From NCBI RefSeq assembly GCF_900496995.4, contig NC_044011.1, positions 9,022,041-9,086,040 on the forward strand: DNA of 64,000 nt. The letters run 5' to 3'. Source of the stretch: Aquila chrysaetos chrysaetos. Lineage: Eukaryota; Chordata; Aves; Accipitriformes; Accipitridae. Below the pieces are notes generated by a model, which saw only the letters and a list, made by a program, of their open reading frames with translations, ran no database searches and was not told the DNA's origin. Shown in pieces: positions 12,008 through 22,403 of this stretch (its first letter is position 1; each line of letters starts with the position of its first letter). The position numbers and the translations under genes are program-made.

Positions 12008-12025
12008 GCCATGCAAATGCATGGC
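12008..12025. promoter_or_regulatory. POU-type palindrome (octamer / MORE-like)
   Basis: GCCATGCA-AA-TGCATGGC is a perfect inverted repeat with 8-bp arms and a 2-bp centre. It contains the canonical octamer ATGCAAAT (12011-12018). The 12-mer ATGCAAATGCAT differs by one base from the POU homodimer element MORE (ATGCATATGCAT). Whether it is bound in vivo cannot be judged from sequence. Confidence 0.4.
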
Positions 12026-12029
12026 CCAC

Positions 12030-12590
12030 AGTGAAACTTGGCAGCTAAAGCCTCAGCTGGAGAAAGGCTTTAGAATAATCTTTGTTTAAAACAAAGTTAA
12101 TTAAATTTGGGTTTAAGCAGAGTTTCAACCGTTTTTAAGTTACAGAATAATGCCAGAAGTTAATTACACCTTTTATCCAAAGATCTTTAAGTACTGAGGC
12201 ATCGCGCAAGCTGCAGAGCGCAGTTGGGAGCTTCGTTCCCCCTTACGCTCACCCCAGAGCAGGAACAGGGAGGAGCTGGTGTGGGTCTCCCTCAGAGAGG
12301 CTGCCCATAGCTCTTCGTGCTACTCTGCAATATCCAGCTGTTTCAGCGGCCAGCGTGGACAGACAGCGGGGAGCACAGAGTCAGCACCATGTGGGTCCTG
12401 ATGGCAACCCCTTCTCCTGCCCCCCCTGCCCAACCCAGAGCACCCCCTCCATTCAAGAAGACTTGCTACATATTCACTGTATGCTGAACCCCAGCTCTGC
12501 ACAGCTCTATTTTGCCCAGGTGGAACAGAGCACATGATAAACCAAGGCCAGGGAGTTTAAATGCCTCAGTTAAATTGCACAGTAAATTAA
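12030..12590. other. Non-coding stretch
   Basis: AT-rich up to 12180, then a GC-richer part (12200-12540) with short overlapping frames of 60-72 codons on both strands. No RNA gene, transposon or family match is recognised. Confidence 0.6.
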
Positions 12591-12618
12591 GGGGGGGGGG
12601 GGGGGGGGGGGGGGGGGG
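12591..12618. repeat. Poly(G) tract, 28 nt
   Basis: Longest homopolymer in the window, 28 consecutive G on the plus strand. It could form a G-quadruplex or triplex. The length is probably polymorphic and may be mis-assembled. Confidence 0.95.
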
Positions 12619-12984
12619 AAGAATCAAGAATATAGTGCTGTTGTGAGTTCCAGTCAACTTCCGTACTAGGGAGGGAGATATCGCTCCAGAGGCTCTCATT
12701 TTAAAATGTATCTGTTCCCCAAGCTGAAAATCTAATCAATTCATCCATACTGTGGACTAATTACTTCTGCTATTTTGTATTGCAGTGAGGACAGGGAGGG
12801 AACAAAATATATTTGGTCTGCTCAAGAGCGGCTACTCTACTACACACAACATAGAAAAATGACTATATTTTATCAAGGCATGAAATTGCTTTAAGAAACT
12901 AAAATAAGAAAAAATCATTTAGTGCCAGAAGTGGAAAAAATACTGCCATGACAAGATACTTTCTAACAGTACTTAGCACCAAGT

Positions 12985-13115
12985 TTTATAAGGACAGATC
13001 CATCTTCTCCCTGTTTTATAGCTGAGAAAACTTGAAGTGGTTTTGGCTTGCCCCAGTTCAGGGACTTAAACAGTGCAAATTTCAGTTCAAGCTGACCCCA
13101 GCCCCATCTCCCTGT
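12985..13115 (-). mobile_element. MIR/CORE-SINE-like relic, minus orientation
   Basis: Read on the plus strand, the order CCCTGTTTTATAGCTGAGAA, then AACTTGAAG, then GGCTTGCCCCAGTTCAGGGA, then a TTTCAGTTCAAGC phrase follows the reverse complement of MIR (CCATTTTACAGATGAGGAAA, ACTGAGG, GACTTGCCCAAGGTCACAC, GGATTCGAACC). Divergence is high and the ends are uncertain. Confidence 0.5.
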
Positions 13116-14635
13116 GTACACCCAGCCCTTGCTGGTTATCTGACAGTGGGACAAACATTCTGTTGGACCTTTTGCTCTGTACGCGAGACTAAAGCCATGA
13201 GAAAACCACAAGGATAGAGGAGAGTTTCAAATATCTGTGTTTGCTTATCAACAAGGAAAAGATAAACACAACACAGAATTTCTGCTTCTCAGGCAAGATA
13301 CCAGTGGCCTCCCCGATAGCACCAGACTACTCTGAAACCTCACTGGGGCTGCAAGCCTTTTACACGCACACCACCCAACAAAAGCCATGCAAGCACCACT
13401 CAGCAAATATTGGAATACCTTGATTTTGTGTGACTCCTTGCTTGCATGCTTTACCCATGATTCAGCTTCCCCCACTGACAAAAGCTGAAACAAGCCATTG
13501 TGCCCAAGTTTCTCTCTTGAAACAAGCCTGAGCAAATTTAGGTAGGGCTGCCCTTTGAGAGCAGTCATTTTGTCCCTTCAGGAAAGCTGTCTGCTGACAT
13601 TCGATAGGGACAAACAACAGTGCCTCCACAGGGACCCGGCCTGCAAGGGGCTCAGACTACTTCAGAGCGAGCTGTACGAATAATTTAGTTAGCCCTGTGT
13701 AATTAGAGTAGGGAAAATTCTTATAAAAATCTTTTTATGTGGATTAAACCAGGGCAGGGCCTATTCCTTCATGTGTGTGCGCGAGTGATCAGGGAGTGCT
13801 GATTCTGGCTTGCACAGTGGTACACTGGTTCCCAGCTGGGACCTCCGGGCATTACTGTCATACAGGTAACACAAGTAACAGCGTCCCAACCTCAGCAGCC
13901 TGTGGTTGGGCACCCAAAGGTGCTGGTGTGATTTGGGAACTTGGGCTCATTCCTCTCTGACACCTCTTGCAGGTATCTCAAAATTCCCATTGTATTTACT
14001 AATTAGTTGCATTTTAACCTGTGCCCTTTTTAATTGTTTCCAGATGTTGCCACATAGCACAGAGGAAGGCCTGCTGAAGAGCATGGTCCTGACAAGAAGA
14101 TACTGGCAGGAGGATGGGACATTGTGAAAGGCGCCAGCCCCAAAGGCCCCGTTGATAATATGCAGCAACAGTTAGAGGAGTTCACAACATTTCCTTGAGT
14201 CCCTGTAGAGTTCTACTGCGAAATCCTCCCAAACAGCACCGGCAGTGGGATGGTACAGCCCTGAAACACTGCCATGGCCAGTGCCAGCAGCAGAGCTCCA
14301 GGGGTGGTGGCAAGTTACTTTCCCCAAATCCACTTGCCACTCGCTCCTGCTGTAGGGTGCTCCCATCCAAAACCCCCAATGTGAGGAATTGCCCAACCAC
14401 CTCTGCCTCCCATTGCTCTTGCTCCAGTAAAACCATTCTAGGCATTTCTTACCCCAAGGGGTGAATTTTACCTTTTTTCCTTGTGCCACACAGGGCTGGG
14501 CAGGAGTAGCTCAGGAGACACTGAGTGGTGAGTGGAGCCATGCATGGTTTAGTTGAAGCTGTCTTACAAAAGCAGTCTTAAGACAGATCCCATCACATCA
14601 CCTTGCACAAAACAAACCCTGAACTCATCCAGCAC
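13116..14635. other. Non-coding stretch
   Basis: No supported gene. 14170-14490 is balanced in composition, with overlapping frames of 87-105 codons on both strands, a pattern expected by chance. Cysteine/tryptophan-rich translations there match no domain I know. Confidence 0.6.
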
Positions 14636-14671
14636 AACTTCTGCAGCTCAAAGACATGAGCTGCAGAAGTT
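14636..14671. repeat. Perfect hairpin, 15-bp arms, 6-nt loop
   Basis: AACTTCTGCAGCTCA (14636-14650) and its exact reverse complement TGAGCTGCAGAAGTT (14657-14671) flank the loop AAGACA. Pairing does not continue outside the arms, so it is too short for a normal microRNA precursor. It contains two PstI-like CTGCAG cores and is a likely cruciform or RNA stem. Confidence 0.85.
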
Positions 14672-17600
14672 CCTTCTATTTGTGGATATTCAAAAGACAT
14701 CCGTAAGCTGTGAAGCCATTTGCAGACTCAAAATGTACTAACATGTTCAAAATGCTAATACAAAAGGACAGGGAGGTACTCAGAAACATCTCATTTTGTC
14801 TTTGATGGGCTATACATACCATATGGGGCCATAGAGAATGACAATGAGAGAGGAGGTAGTGAAGCAATCAAGAGTACAGCTCTGAAAAGTTGTATAAAAA
14901 TATTATTTATGGTCTAAAAGTATGTTGGGTCTCAGAAGTAAAAAAACTAGAGGAAATCCATACCTGTACAGATTATTAAAGGGGGCAATTAGACAAGCAG
15001 AAATGGGGAATTACTGAAGACTTAACTGGTCAGTGGAAGTAGAGTGTGGAAAACTTGAAAGGAAACAAATCCTTTTTTCTCCCCTATGAGAGCAAGGAAA
15101 GAGGAAGAAGTAGCAAAGGGAAGAAGCAAGGCAGCAAGCTAGCTTACTGAGGAAACCCAGAATCCCAAGGACCTGAGATTAGACTACGTTTTCATTTGGA
15201 TCCACATGCTTATATGGGATTTTTACTCAGGTGGAGGGATTGCATGAATTTTTGACCTGTTTTCTAGTCCTTTTTACTGCACTGGTGCATAAGGTTTCTA
15301 CCATCACAGTGTCTTTGCAATGACAGCCAGCTTGGGTTTTCCCTCACACGTCTGCTTGTTCCCTCACCACCATTTGAGTAGCTGTCACCCTCTTCAAATG
15401 CCTCCCCAACCAAGCAGGGATCTGACGTTCTATTTGTGTCTCTCTCATCTGCAGCGCAAGTGCTAGATATTGGAAACAATGCACTAAGATCAATTGTGTC
15501 AAGTCAAAAAAAAAAACCCCGCACCACAGAAAATAAACATTCAGAAATCAAAAAAACCACAGGCAGGTTTAACAATACACACGAACAAACACAAAGAATG
15601 ATTCATTTTGACTGATTTATTATAAGTTGGTAAAAATGCTAATGTTTGCAGAGACACAATGCTTTCATAAATATATATTATATAAGAGAAACGAATTTTT
15701 CATCTGTAATCAGGGTTGATTTAGAAAGCAGTCAGCATGCTTCTCTGTCTTACAGCCTCCTCTTGAATCTGATACCTAATCCAAGTCTCAAATGCAGAGA
15801 GGCAGAATGCAAATGATCCAGGTAAAAATGCAAAAAGCAGCAGCAGCTCTTGCCTGTGGCATTGTAGGAGTCGAACCACTGTAGCAGATCCTACCACCTA
15901 ATGAGCAGGAAGAAGGGGAGCTCTCACCTCCGAGATACAGGCTTCCTTAAAAAAATTTGGCATCAAGGCTGCAGCTCGCAGGCAAGAATTCACTCTCAAC
16001 CCCCCTCAAGGAACTGGATGAAGCCAAGCTTTGAATGTCAGGCCCTGTCATTGTAGGCACAGCACAAATGCCCTCCAGTAATGCCACCACCAAGGCAGCA
16101 CTCGGTTGTCAGAGCACCAGCAGCATAATTCGTAAGAAAACCAGCAAATACGACAGCACTTGAATATGAATCTGGAAACAAAGCAGAAACTGCAATCGAC
16201 TGAGAACACGCAAGTCAAGACTGAGAAAAATAACAGTTTGCAGAGGACGTTTTAGTGCCGTTGCAGTAACTCGTTGTTGGGTGCCATGAAAATGAAGGAC
16301 TCTGCCCAGGCTGCGGCAGGCCAGGCAAGGCTGGGCTTTCAAACAGCAGCTCAACAAGCAGGGACACGGCCAGCGCTAATCTCTGATCAGTCCTGCCCAG
16401 ACACCCTCCTAAATACAGACTTCTTGGACACTTTAGGACAAGATTCCTCTCAGCTAACTCCGGCTATATAAAGGGTAAGCACGTAAGAATAAACAAGTCT
16501 TCTAAAGCTTTCTCTGTAACGAAGAAAGAGCAAATCACCTTCAGATGACAAATCATCCTGCTTATTTTAGAAGTCCTTCTAAAAAGGCCTAAGTTAACCT
16601 CAGGAGATACCCCTCTTTTAGCTATGGATGGTGCCTAGACAACTGCCTTCGGCCTGAATGGCTGTGTTTTAGATGGCAAAAGTCATTTTAGAGGAATCCA
16701 AGCCTAATTATTGAGCCTACATTCTGACTGGGCCTTTTCATTGAAATCCAAATCACATCCCACTTTCCCTTATGCAAACATCCAATAAAATATAGGAAAA
16801 AACTATAATCTTACTCTAAAATTAAATAGAGATTCACCTTTCTGCTTTTTAGTGCTCTTTCGCGCTGTTAAAATGGGAGATAGGGCTCCTACGTTCTATG
16901 CAGTTTTTTGTGCTCTATATGGAGCAAACCAGCTCCACACATCAGACATCTACCATATGTTGTTTACATAACACTTTCAGCTGTGTTGCTACTCTCTCTG
17001 AACTCAATAGTTCCCAAAAATTTGGGATCTTGCAAATTGTTCTATCAGGAGGAAGCATTTGGCAGTGGAGCCTGGTATCTGTTACAGAAACCCTGCTCTC
17101 CAACAAGGAACACCGAGTCCTGTTTGCTGGGTGTCACACGACAGGAGATCACTTCTTCATTTGCATCTTCCTATCAGCATGCAATCTAAAAACACTGTCT
17201 CTTGTGACCTTTTTGGTGTTACACAAGGAAGCTGTGCCCAAAGTTTTCCTTTGTGACTTTCTCCGCTGTCGTCTCCAAGGCTTGGTAGTTCTCCTGTGCC
17301 ATGGATACCTGAAGGGCCCGGGATGTTCCTCTGACCTGGGCAACCACATGCATATAGACCACCACCTGAAGAGCATCAAAACACCCCAAAGGGTTTAACC
17401 ACTTCTACTGTTTGAAGAGGAGGACCACAGTTGTCCCTAAACTCAAAATAGAGCTATCACTGGGTCATGCTATGATCTGAGGCTGTGGTGACAGGAACTT
17501 TTTTTAGTGCACACATGTGCGTGGTCATAGATTGGGCTAAGATAAATTGGGACCTCTGGATCACTGCAATGAATAAAACTGTAACTGATAATATTAGCAG

Positions 17601-18790
17601 GACCTTTCCAATTTCTTGTCTATTAATTTTAATGCATATTCCCAAAAGAGATGCCAGAGTGATGTAGATTTGTTTGGATCTTATTTAAATCATATACTTT
17701 TGGACTCATGTTCTGTTAACTTCTGTATCTAGAATATGTAATGAGAAAAACATTCACAATGTTATCTCCAGCTTCTTGTCACCATTACGGCATACTCACA
17801 GGGTTACTCATGCCATTGTTATGAAGTCATTAAAACCACGTGGTACACAGAAGCAGCCTGCTTCTATTTCTGGTACCAGCACAACGTCATGGGGAAAGTG
17901 TCATCCTTTCCTAAGTGGAGTCAGGCTCCCACAGAAACTATGCTGTTATCTCAGATTTGTCCTCTCCGAGCAGCAAGTCCCCAGTGGCCACTTGTAGAGG
18001 CCTTAAAGGTGCATTTTCTGTCTTTGTAAGAGCCTGCCTCAGTAAAACAGGCCTTTGTTCTTGGGACTGGAGCTCTGAAAGCAAAAAAGGCTGGTGTCCT
18101 GGATGGAGCAAGTCCAAAGAGGTAGAGAGAGCTCTACCGCCCCTGCTTGAACCACTCGCATCCAGCATGTGCTCCTCTGAAAAGTACATCTAGGAGAGAC
18201 TTTCACCCTGGCCAAAGCAAGAGTGTTTCTTATCTGCAAAGCCTCTGGCTTGAACTACTAAAACAAGATTGCAAATAAGAGGAGAAAGGGAAATAAAGGG
18301 TAAAGAAGCAAGATCCTCTCATTTCAAAACAAAACAGGAATCTTATTAACATTTCAATGAATAGACTATCTGGATTCCGAAATCCTCATGAACTGTTGTA
18401 CTCTGAACAGAAATTAATCTTGACCCTTATCACCGAAAGCCACCCTGCTTGTGACAGGGTGTTTGTGAAGCTGGAGGAGCAGATGCTCTCCAGACCAACA
18501 TCTCTTCTCTGGCTGCCTGCTGTCATGAGAGACTAGACTTGGTGACCCAGGTGATTTTTGCTGCTTCTATTTTCCTTAATAAAGAACATTAATATTAATA
18601 TATTGGCAACAGCAACATAGAAAAATGAACGTGGAGCAAGCCACCGGCACAGCAGTTAGCTGCACAGGTCAGCACCCTGCAGCGAGCAGTAATCTGCCTA
18701 TTTTGTATATGAGGAGATAAGAAATACTCATCCCAGCTTGAATAGCCACCACATGCCTGCAGAGCTCCCACTGCCAAGAGAAGGCTTGTC
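14672..18790. other. Non-coding stretch
   Basis: No supported gene over about 4 kb. An octamer ATGCAAAT lies at 15807-15814 and ATTTGCAT at 17159-17166. The longest frame is 166 codons at 16898-17398 (plus), with three other frames overlapping it. Its translation is cysteine/leucine-rich and matches no family I know. AATAAA-type hexamers are present but isolated. No transposon is clear. Confidence 0.6.
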
Positions 18791-19860
18791 ACATGCGTGG
18801 GGGCAGCCCTGCCAGCAGGAGCACAACTGAGAACTCTTCTGATGCTTAATGTCTGCATCCTAGCTCTGCTCCTCACCCCAGTGCAGCAGGACTCAGCCCT
18901 GCACTCCAGCCTGGCAACTGCACTGGTGAAGAACAGGGCTTGGGGAGAGGGGAGGAAGACACAGCTCCTCCTGACTTACCAGGAGAACTGCACCAAGCAA
19001 GAGAGGCGGTGGGAGCCAGTGCCTTCAGGGAGAGGAAGACAACAAGCCAGTCTTAGGAGAGGTGAGATGTGGGAGATGAGTTACCACCATGGCTTCCCAA
19101 AGCTCTTGAAATTCTGGAGAACTTCCTACTCCCTGGTATTTCATTGTCTCCTCCCTCCAGAAGTCCCATTATCCCTCTAGAAACCATCTGTTCAAATGGA
19201 AATTATTTCCGGCATGGGCTGCATTATGCAGGAGATGAGCACAGAGATACCACAGCAGACTTCAAATCCTTGGACAGAGATCTCCAAGTCTTGGGCTATC
19301 TCTTCATAGCACAAGCTGTTGACCCACAGAGACAGCTTCAGAGCCATTCTCTATTAACATAATGACCTGTGACATTCTTGCTGGTACCATCCCCACACTT
19401 TCTTCTAATCCCCCAACTAGGCCTGTTGAATGGATGTAGCCATACTTCTGTGGCATTGCCAGCTCTTAGGGTTATGTCATTAATCTAGTGCTCTAATCAC
19501 AGCTGCAGCTGAGGACTGCATAAGCATCTTTCATGTTCATTGTTTCTTTTCTAGTAAGTTTTTAAGCTCTCAGGGAGAAGAGCTGAAAACATGAAAAGAA
19601 TACACATCAAACCATGAAGCACAGACAAAAAAAAACCCCTGAAAAATGTCATGACTTCTTAGCTCAGCATGTATGCTGAGGGCACAGCTGAGGTTGGCAA
19701 CCCAAGAGGCCTTGGTTGCTGCGATGCGAGATACATGCCCAAAATTTAAGAACAATTTGTGTGTGCCAGTGACTGCAGGGGAACTGTAATTAGTCACAGG
19801 CAATGACAACAAAACTTCTCCTGAGATAGCAACATCAAAACTCACAGGTCAGAATAAAGA
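18791..19860. other. Non-coding stretch with a signal-peptide-like chance frame
   Basis: A forward frame of 127 codons (18797-19180) opens with a hydrophobic stretch that imitates a signal peptide. It has no family resemblance, no splice context and no upstream promoter pattern, so I do not call it a gene. The rest is ordinary AT-leaning DNA. Confidence 0.55.
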
Positions 19861-19889
19861 TTTTTTTTTTTTTTTTAAAAAAAAAAAAA
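19861..19889. repeat. T16-A13 self-complementary tract
   Basis: Sixteen T (19861-19876) are followed at once by thirteen A (19877-19889), giving a perfect A/T dyad able to form a hairpin. It could be a fusion of two oppositely oriented poly(A) tails, but no transposon body is visible on either side. Confidence 0.95.
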
Positions 19890-20087
19890 CAGCCATTATA
19901 AGAGAGGTGTGCTTGCTCATCCAAACACAAGCCTGAGTCAAGCTAAACCCTGTTTTTGAAGATGAGTTTCAGGTGTCTCTGCTAATGTGCCTGCCCAGCA
20001 TGAAGGCAGCCTGGGTCTGCGCCTTTCTAAGCAAGCTCTGCTGAGCAACTTACCAATGACAACTTTCATGAGGACTCAGCTGCTATT

Positions 20088-20130
20088 AAAAAAAAAAAAA
20101 AACCAACCAAACCAACAACAACAACATAAA
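20088..20130. repeat. A15 run followed by CCAA/CAA simple repeats
   Basis: Fifteen A lead into AACCAACCAAACC and ACAACAACAAC. Low-complexity sequence without an attached element. Confidence 0.85.
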
Positions 20131-22140
20131 AATCCCTCAGCTTGTGTGTTGTAGCACTTCTAACTTATACAGGCCAGCTCAAACAGTACAAATGAACCAT
20201 TTGCATAATCACACTTCAGAGTGGAAGGAAATGAGCATCACTGTAAAGCCACCAGCTCCAATTCCTTCCCTAACCCTCCAGCGGGAGGAGAGAGAAGCCA
20301 CCACAGAAGAGCTCAGCTCATTAACAACAGTGATAGTGAGAGCCCCAGAAGTCTCAGTCTCATGCGTACATGAGCGAGCACAGCGCTGACACAGATGCAG
20401 CCACCCAAGTGTAATTTCAGTGCATCCTCAATCTCTTGAGCTGTATTGACTTAATGTAAAGATATATTACCTCAGCTTTGCAATAAAGGCACACCTTCAG
20501 CATTTATCCTCTGCTGCTTTTCCACAACATTTACTGGTTTCACACAGTGTAAATTCAGAGACTGGAACATAATCTTAACTCAAAGTAATTCACCGAGACA
20601 TGCCTGTTGATGCCAGTGGACAGAGCTTTTGTTCAAAACCTAAAGTTTCAAAATTTCCCATCATTTTGTGGACAATTAGTGATCAAAACCTCCAATTTCA
20701 TGATAATTGATTTTAATTAAAAATAGGTTTTCTCCCTAAACTTACCTACAAAAGTCTTATTGTCAGTGTGCCAGCAATTTCATATCTGAATTCCTAACAT
20801 CATATGTTCTACCTTTGAAGCTGAATAATACTATATATCTTAGATCACCACCTGAATGATCTTTCAGACAAGAAAAAAAGTACAAAACGTAAAATTACAC
20901 AAAGTGACAGAATTCATTTTAAGGATTCACTATCCAATAGAAGACAACTCTCCTATAAGAGGCAATAGCCAGAGGATTTTATCCAACCTGAATCTAAAGA
21001 AATCAGCTCTGCCTGGTCCTCATGGGATGTTTTCATGCAAGTCCTGATATTACAAAGTCATCCAGCAGGCGATTACAGCAATCAAGAAGTTGGAGGACTA
21101 TAAATGGTGTGACTTTCACAGCCTACCAAAAGCCTGAACTTTCCGTTCTGAAGGAAAGGAACGGAACTGAGTGGCCATAACTGCTGGGCATACCCAGCCA
21201 TTAGAGAGCAAACTTGGGGAATATAAAGTAATACAGGCAACATATTGTAGTTTCAGTAAGGACAAAATGGAGCAATAAAGGATAAGAAACAAACAACCCA
21301 GAATTGGATTACCAAATACAGTCTTGCTAGATTTGTGCTTTATATCCTACTTTATATTGCATTTCACCAGAGGACAGAATTTAATATGAACTGGGGAAGG
21401 AGGGCTACATGTGTAGGTGTGTTTGTTGGAGGGTGGGGGACATTAATGAGGAGAAAACAAGTGAGAGTTAATTACAACCATTTCTCAAATTACAATTTCT
21501 TATTTTAGTCTCAGAAATATCCTTAACTGTAATAGTTTTGTTTAAAAAGTGTAGAGAAATGTTTTTCCTTTCAGCCGTTTTGCAGGGAGCAGGTAATAGG
21601 CATAGACTATGACAATAGAATATAATTATCTACTATCTTCAAAGGATTTCAACTTTGCTTTGAAGCTGCTGAGACAGATTTGGGCATACCCATTAGGACC
21701 TCTTTTGGTAAGAGGGGTAAGGCAAGAAGTCTCCTTATTGCAAAGGCTGCCCACACACGAAATCTGCATTTTTGAGTGAAGGAGAAACCATTCTCTCCTC
21801 TTACAGGTAGGGAGAGCCTTGGCTTATTGCTGTCTCTTCCTGCCTTTTACCAGCAGCCAGCTCAACTGGGCCAGAAAAGTAAAACAAGATCTTCTCACTG
21901 CACTCTTTTGCAGCATGATATTACAAGAGCAAGGGACACGATGCCAAGGCTGAGAAGTCTTACTTCAGCCTACTGCTGGGAGAAGTTGTAAAGTCACAGC
22001 CCAGTTCAATGATGTCAAGCGACACATGTCATTTAAATGAAGTGTTTAAAGGACTAGACTAAGGTCCAGATATTTCAGCCAGATATATCCAAGGAGATTC
22101 TCACCATCACATGCCACTTCTGCCCCAACCCCAAAAATCT
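20131..22140. other. Non-coding stretch
   Basis: AT-rich DNA with no supported gene. An octamer ATTTGCAT is at 20199-20206, and a GATAATTGATTTTAATTAA phrase near 20703-20721 is a further homeodomain-like cluster. Open frames are at most 81 codons. Confidence 0.6.
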
Positions 22141-22164
22141 GACTGCAGCATGAGGCCCTGCTAG

Positions 22165-22265
22165 CCAATCATCAGCTACTCTATTAATGGGGAATTAAAG
22201 TGATTAATGGAATTAATCTGTTATGCAGACTGAGCACATGCTGTCTCCATTTGTACATGAAGTGA
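22165..22265. promoter_or_regulatory. Homeodomain-site array with 20-bp direct repeat
   Basis: ATTAATGG occurs at 22183-22190 and again at 22203-22210, each followed by an AATTAA (22193-22198 and 22211-22216). Thus about 35 bp holds two near-identical modules set 20 bp apart, close to two helical turns. The flanks are complex, single-copy-looking sequence, including CATTTGTACATGA. Paired TAAT sites at fixed phase are a known feature of homeobox-bound enhancers. Binding itself is inference. Confidence 0.4.
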
Positions 22266-22379
22266 GAAAGCAAGCAACTTGCCTACCAAAGGAGAGTCTT
22301 TCTGACCCTGCACCATCTACTCCCCTTCCCAGAACAGGCAGACAGCAAATTAAGACTAAACTCTGAAGTCAAGTAGTTT

Positions 22380-22403
22380 AAAAAAAAAAAAAAAAAAAAA
22401 AAA
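22380..22403. repeat. Poly(A) tract, 24 nt
   Basis: Uninterrupted run of 24 A with no retroposon body upstream that I can recognise. Confidence 0.95.

Noticed and set aside
16898..17398. 166-codon forward open frame
   Set aside because: Overlaps two other forward frames and a reverse frame. The translation resembles no family.
18797..19180. 127-codon frame starting with a signal-peptide-like segment
   Set aside because: Hydrophobic starts arise often by chance. The remainder has no domain or cysteine pattern and no gene context.
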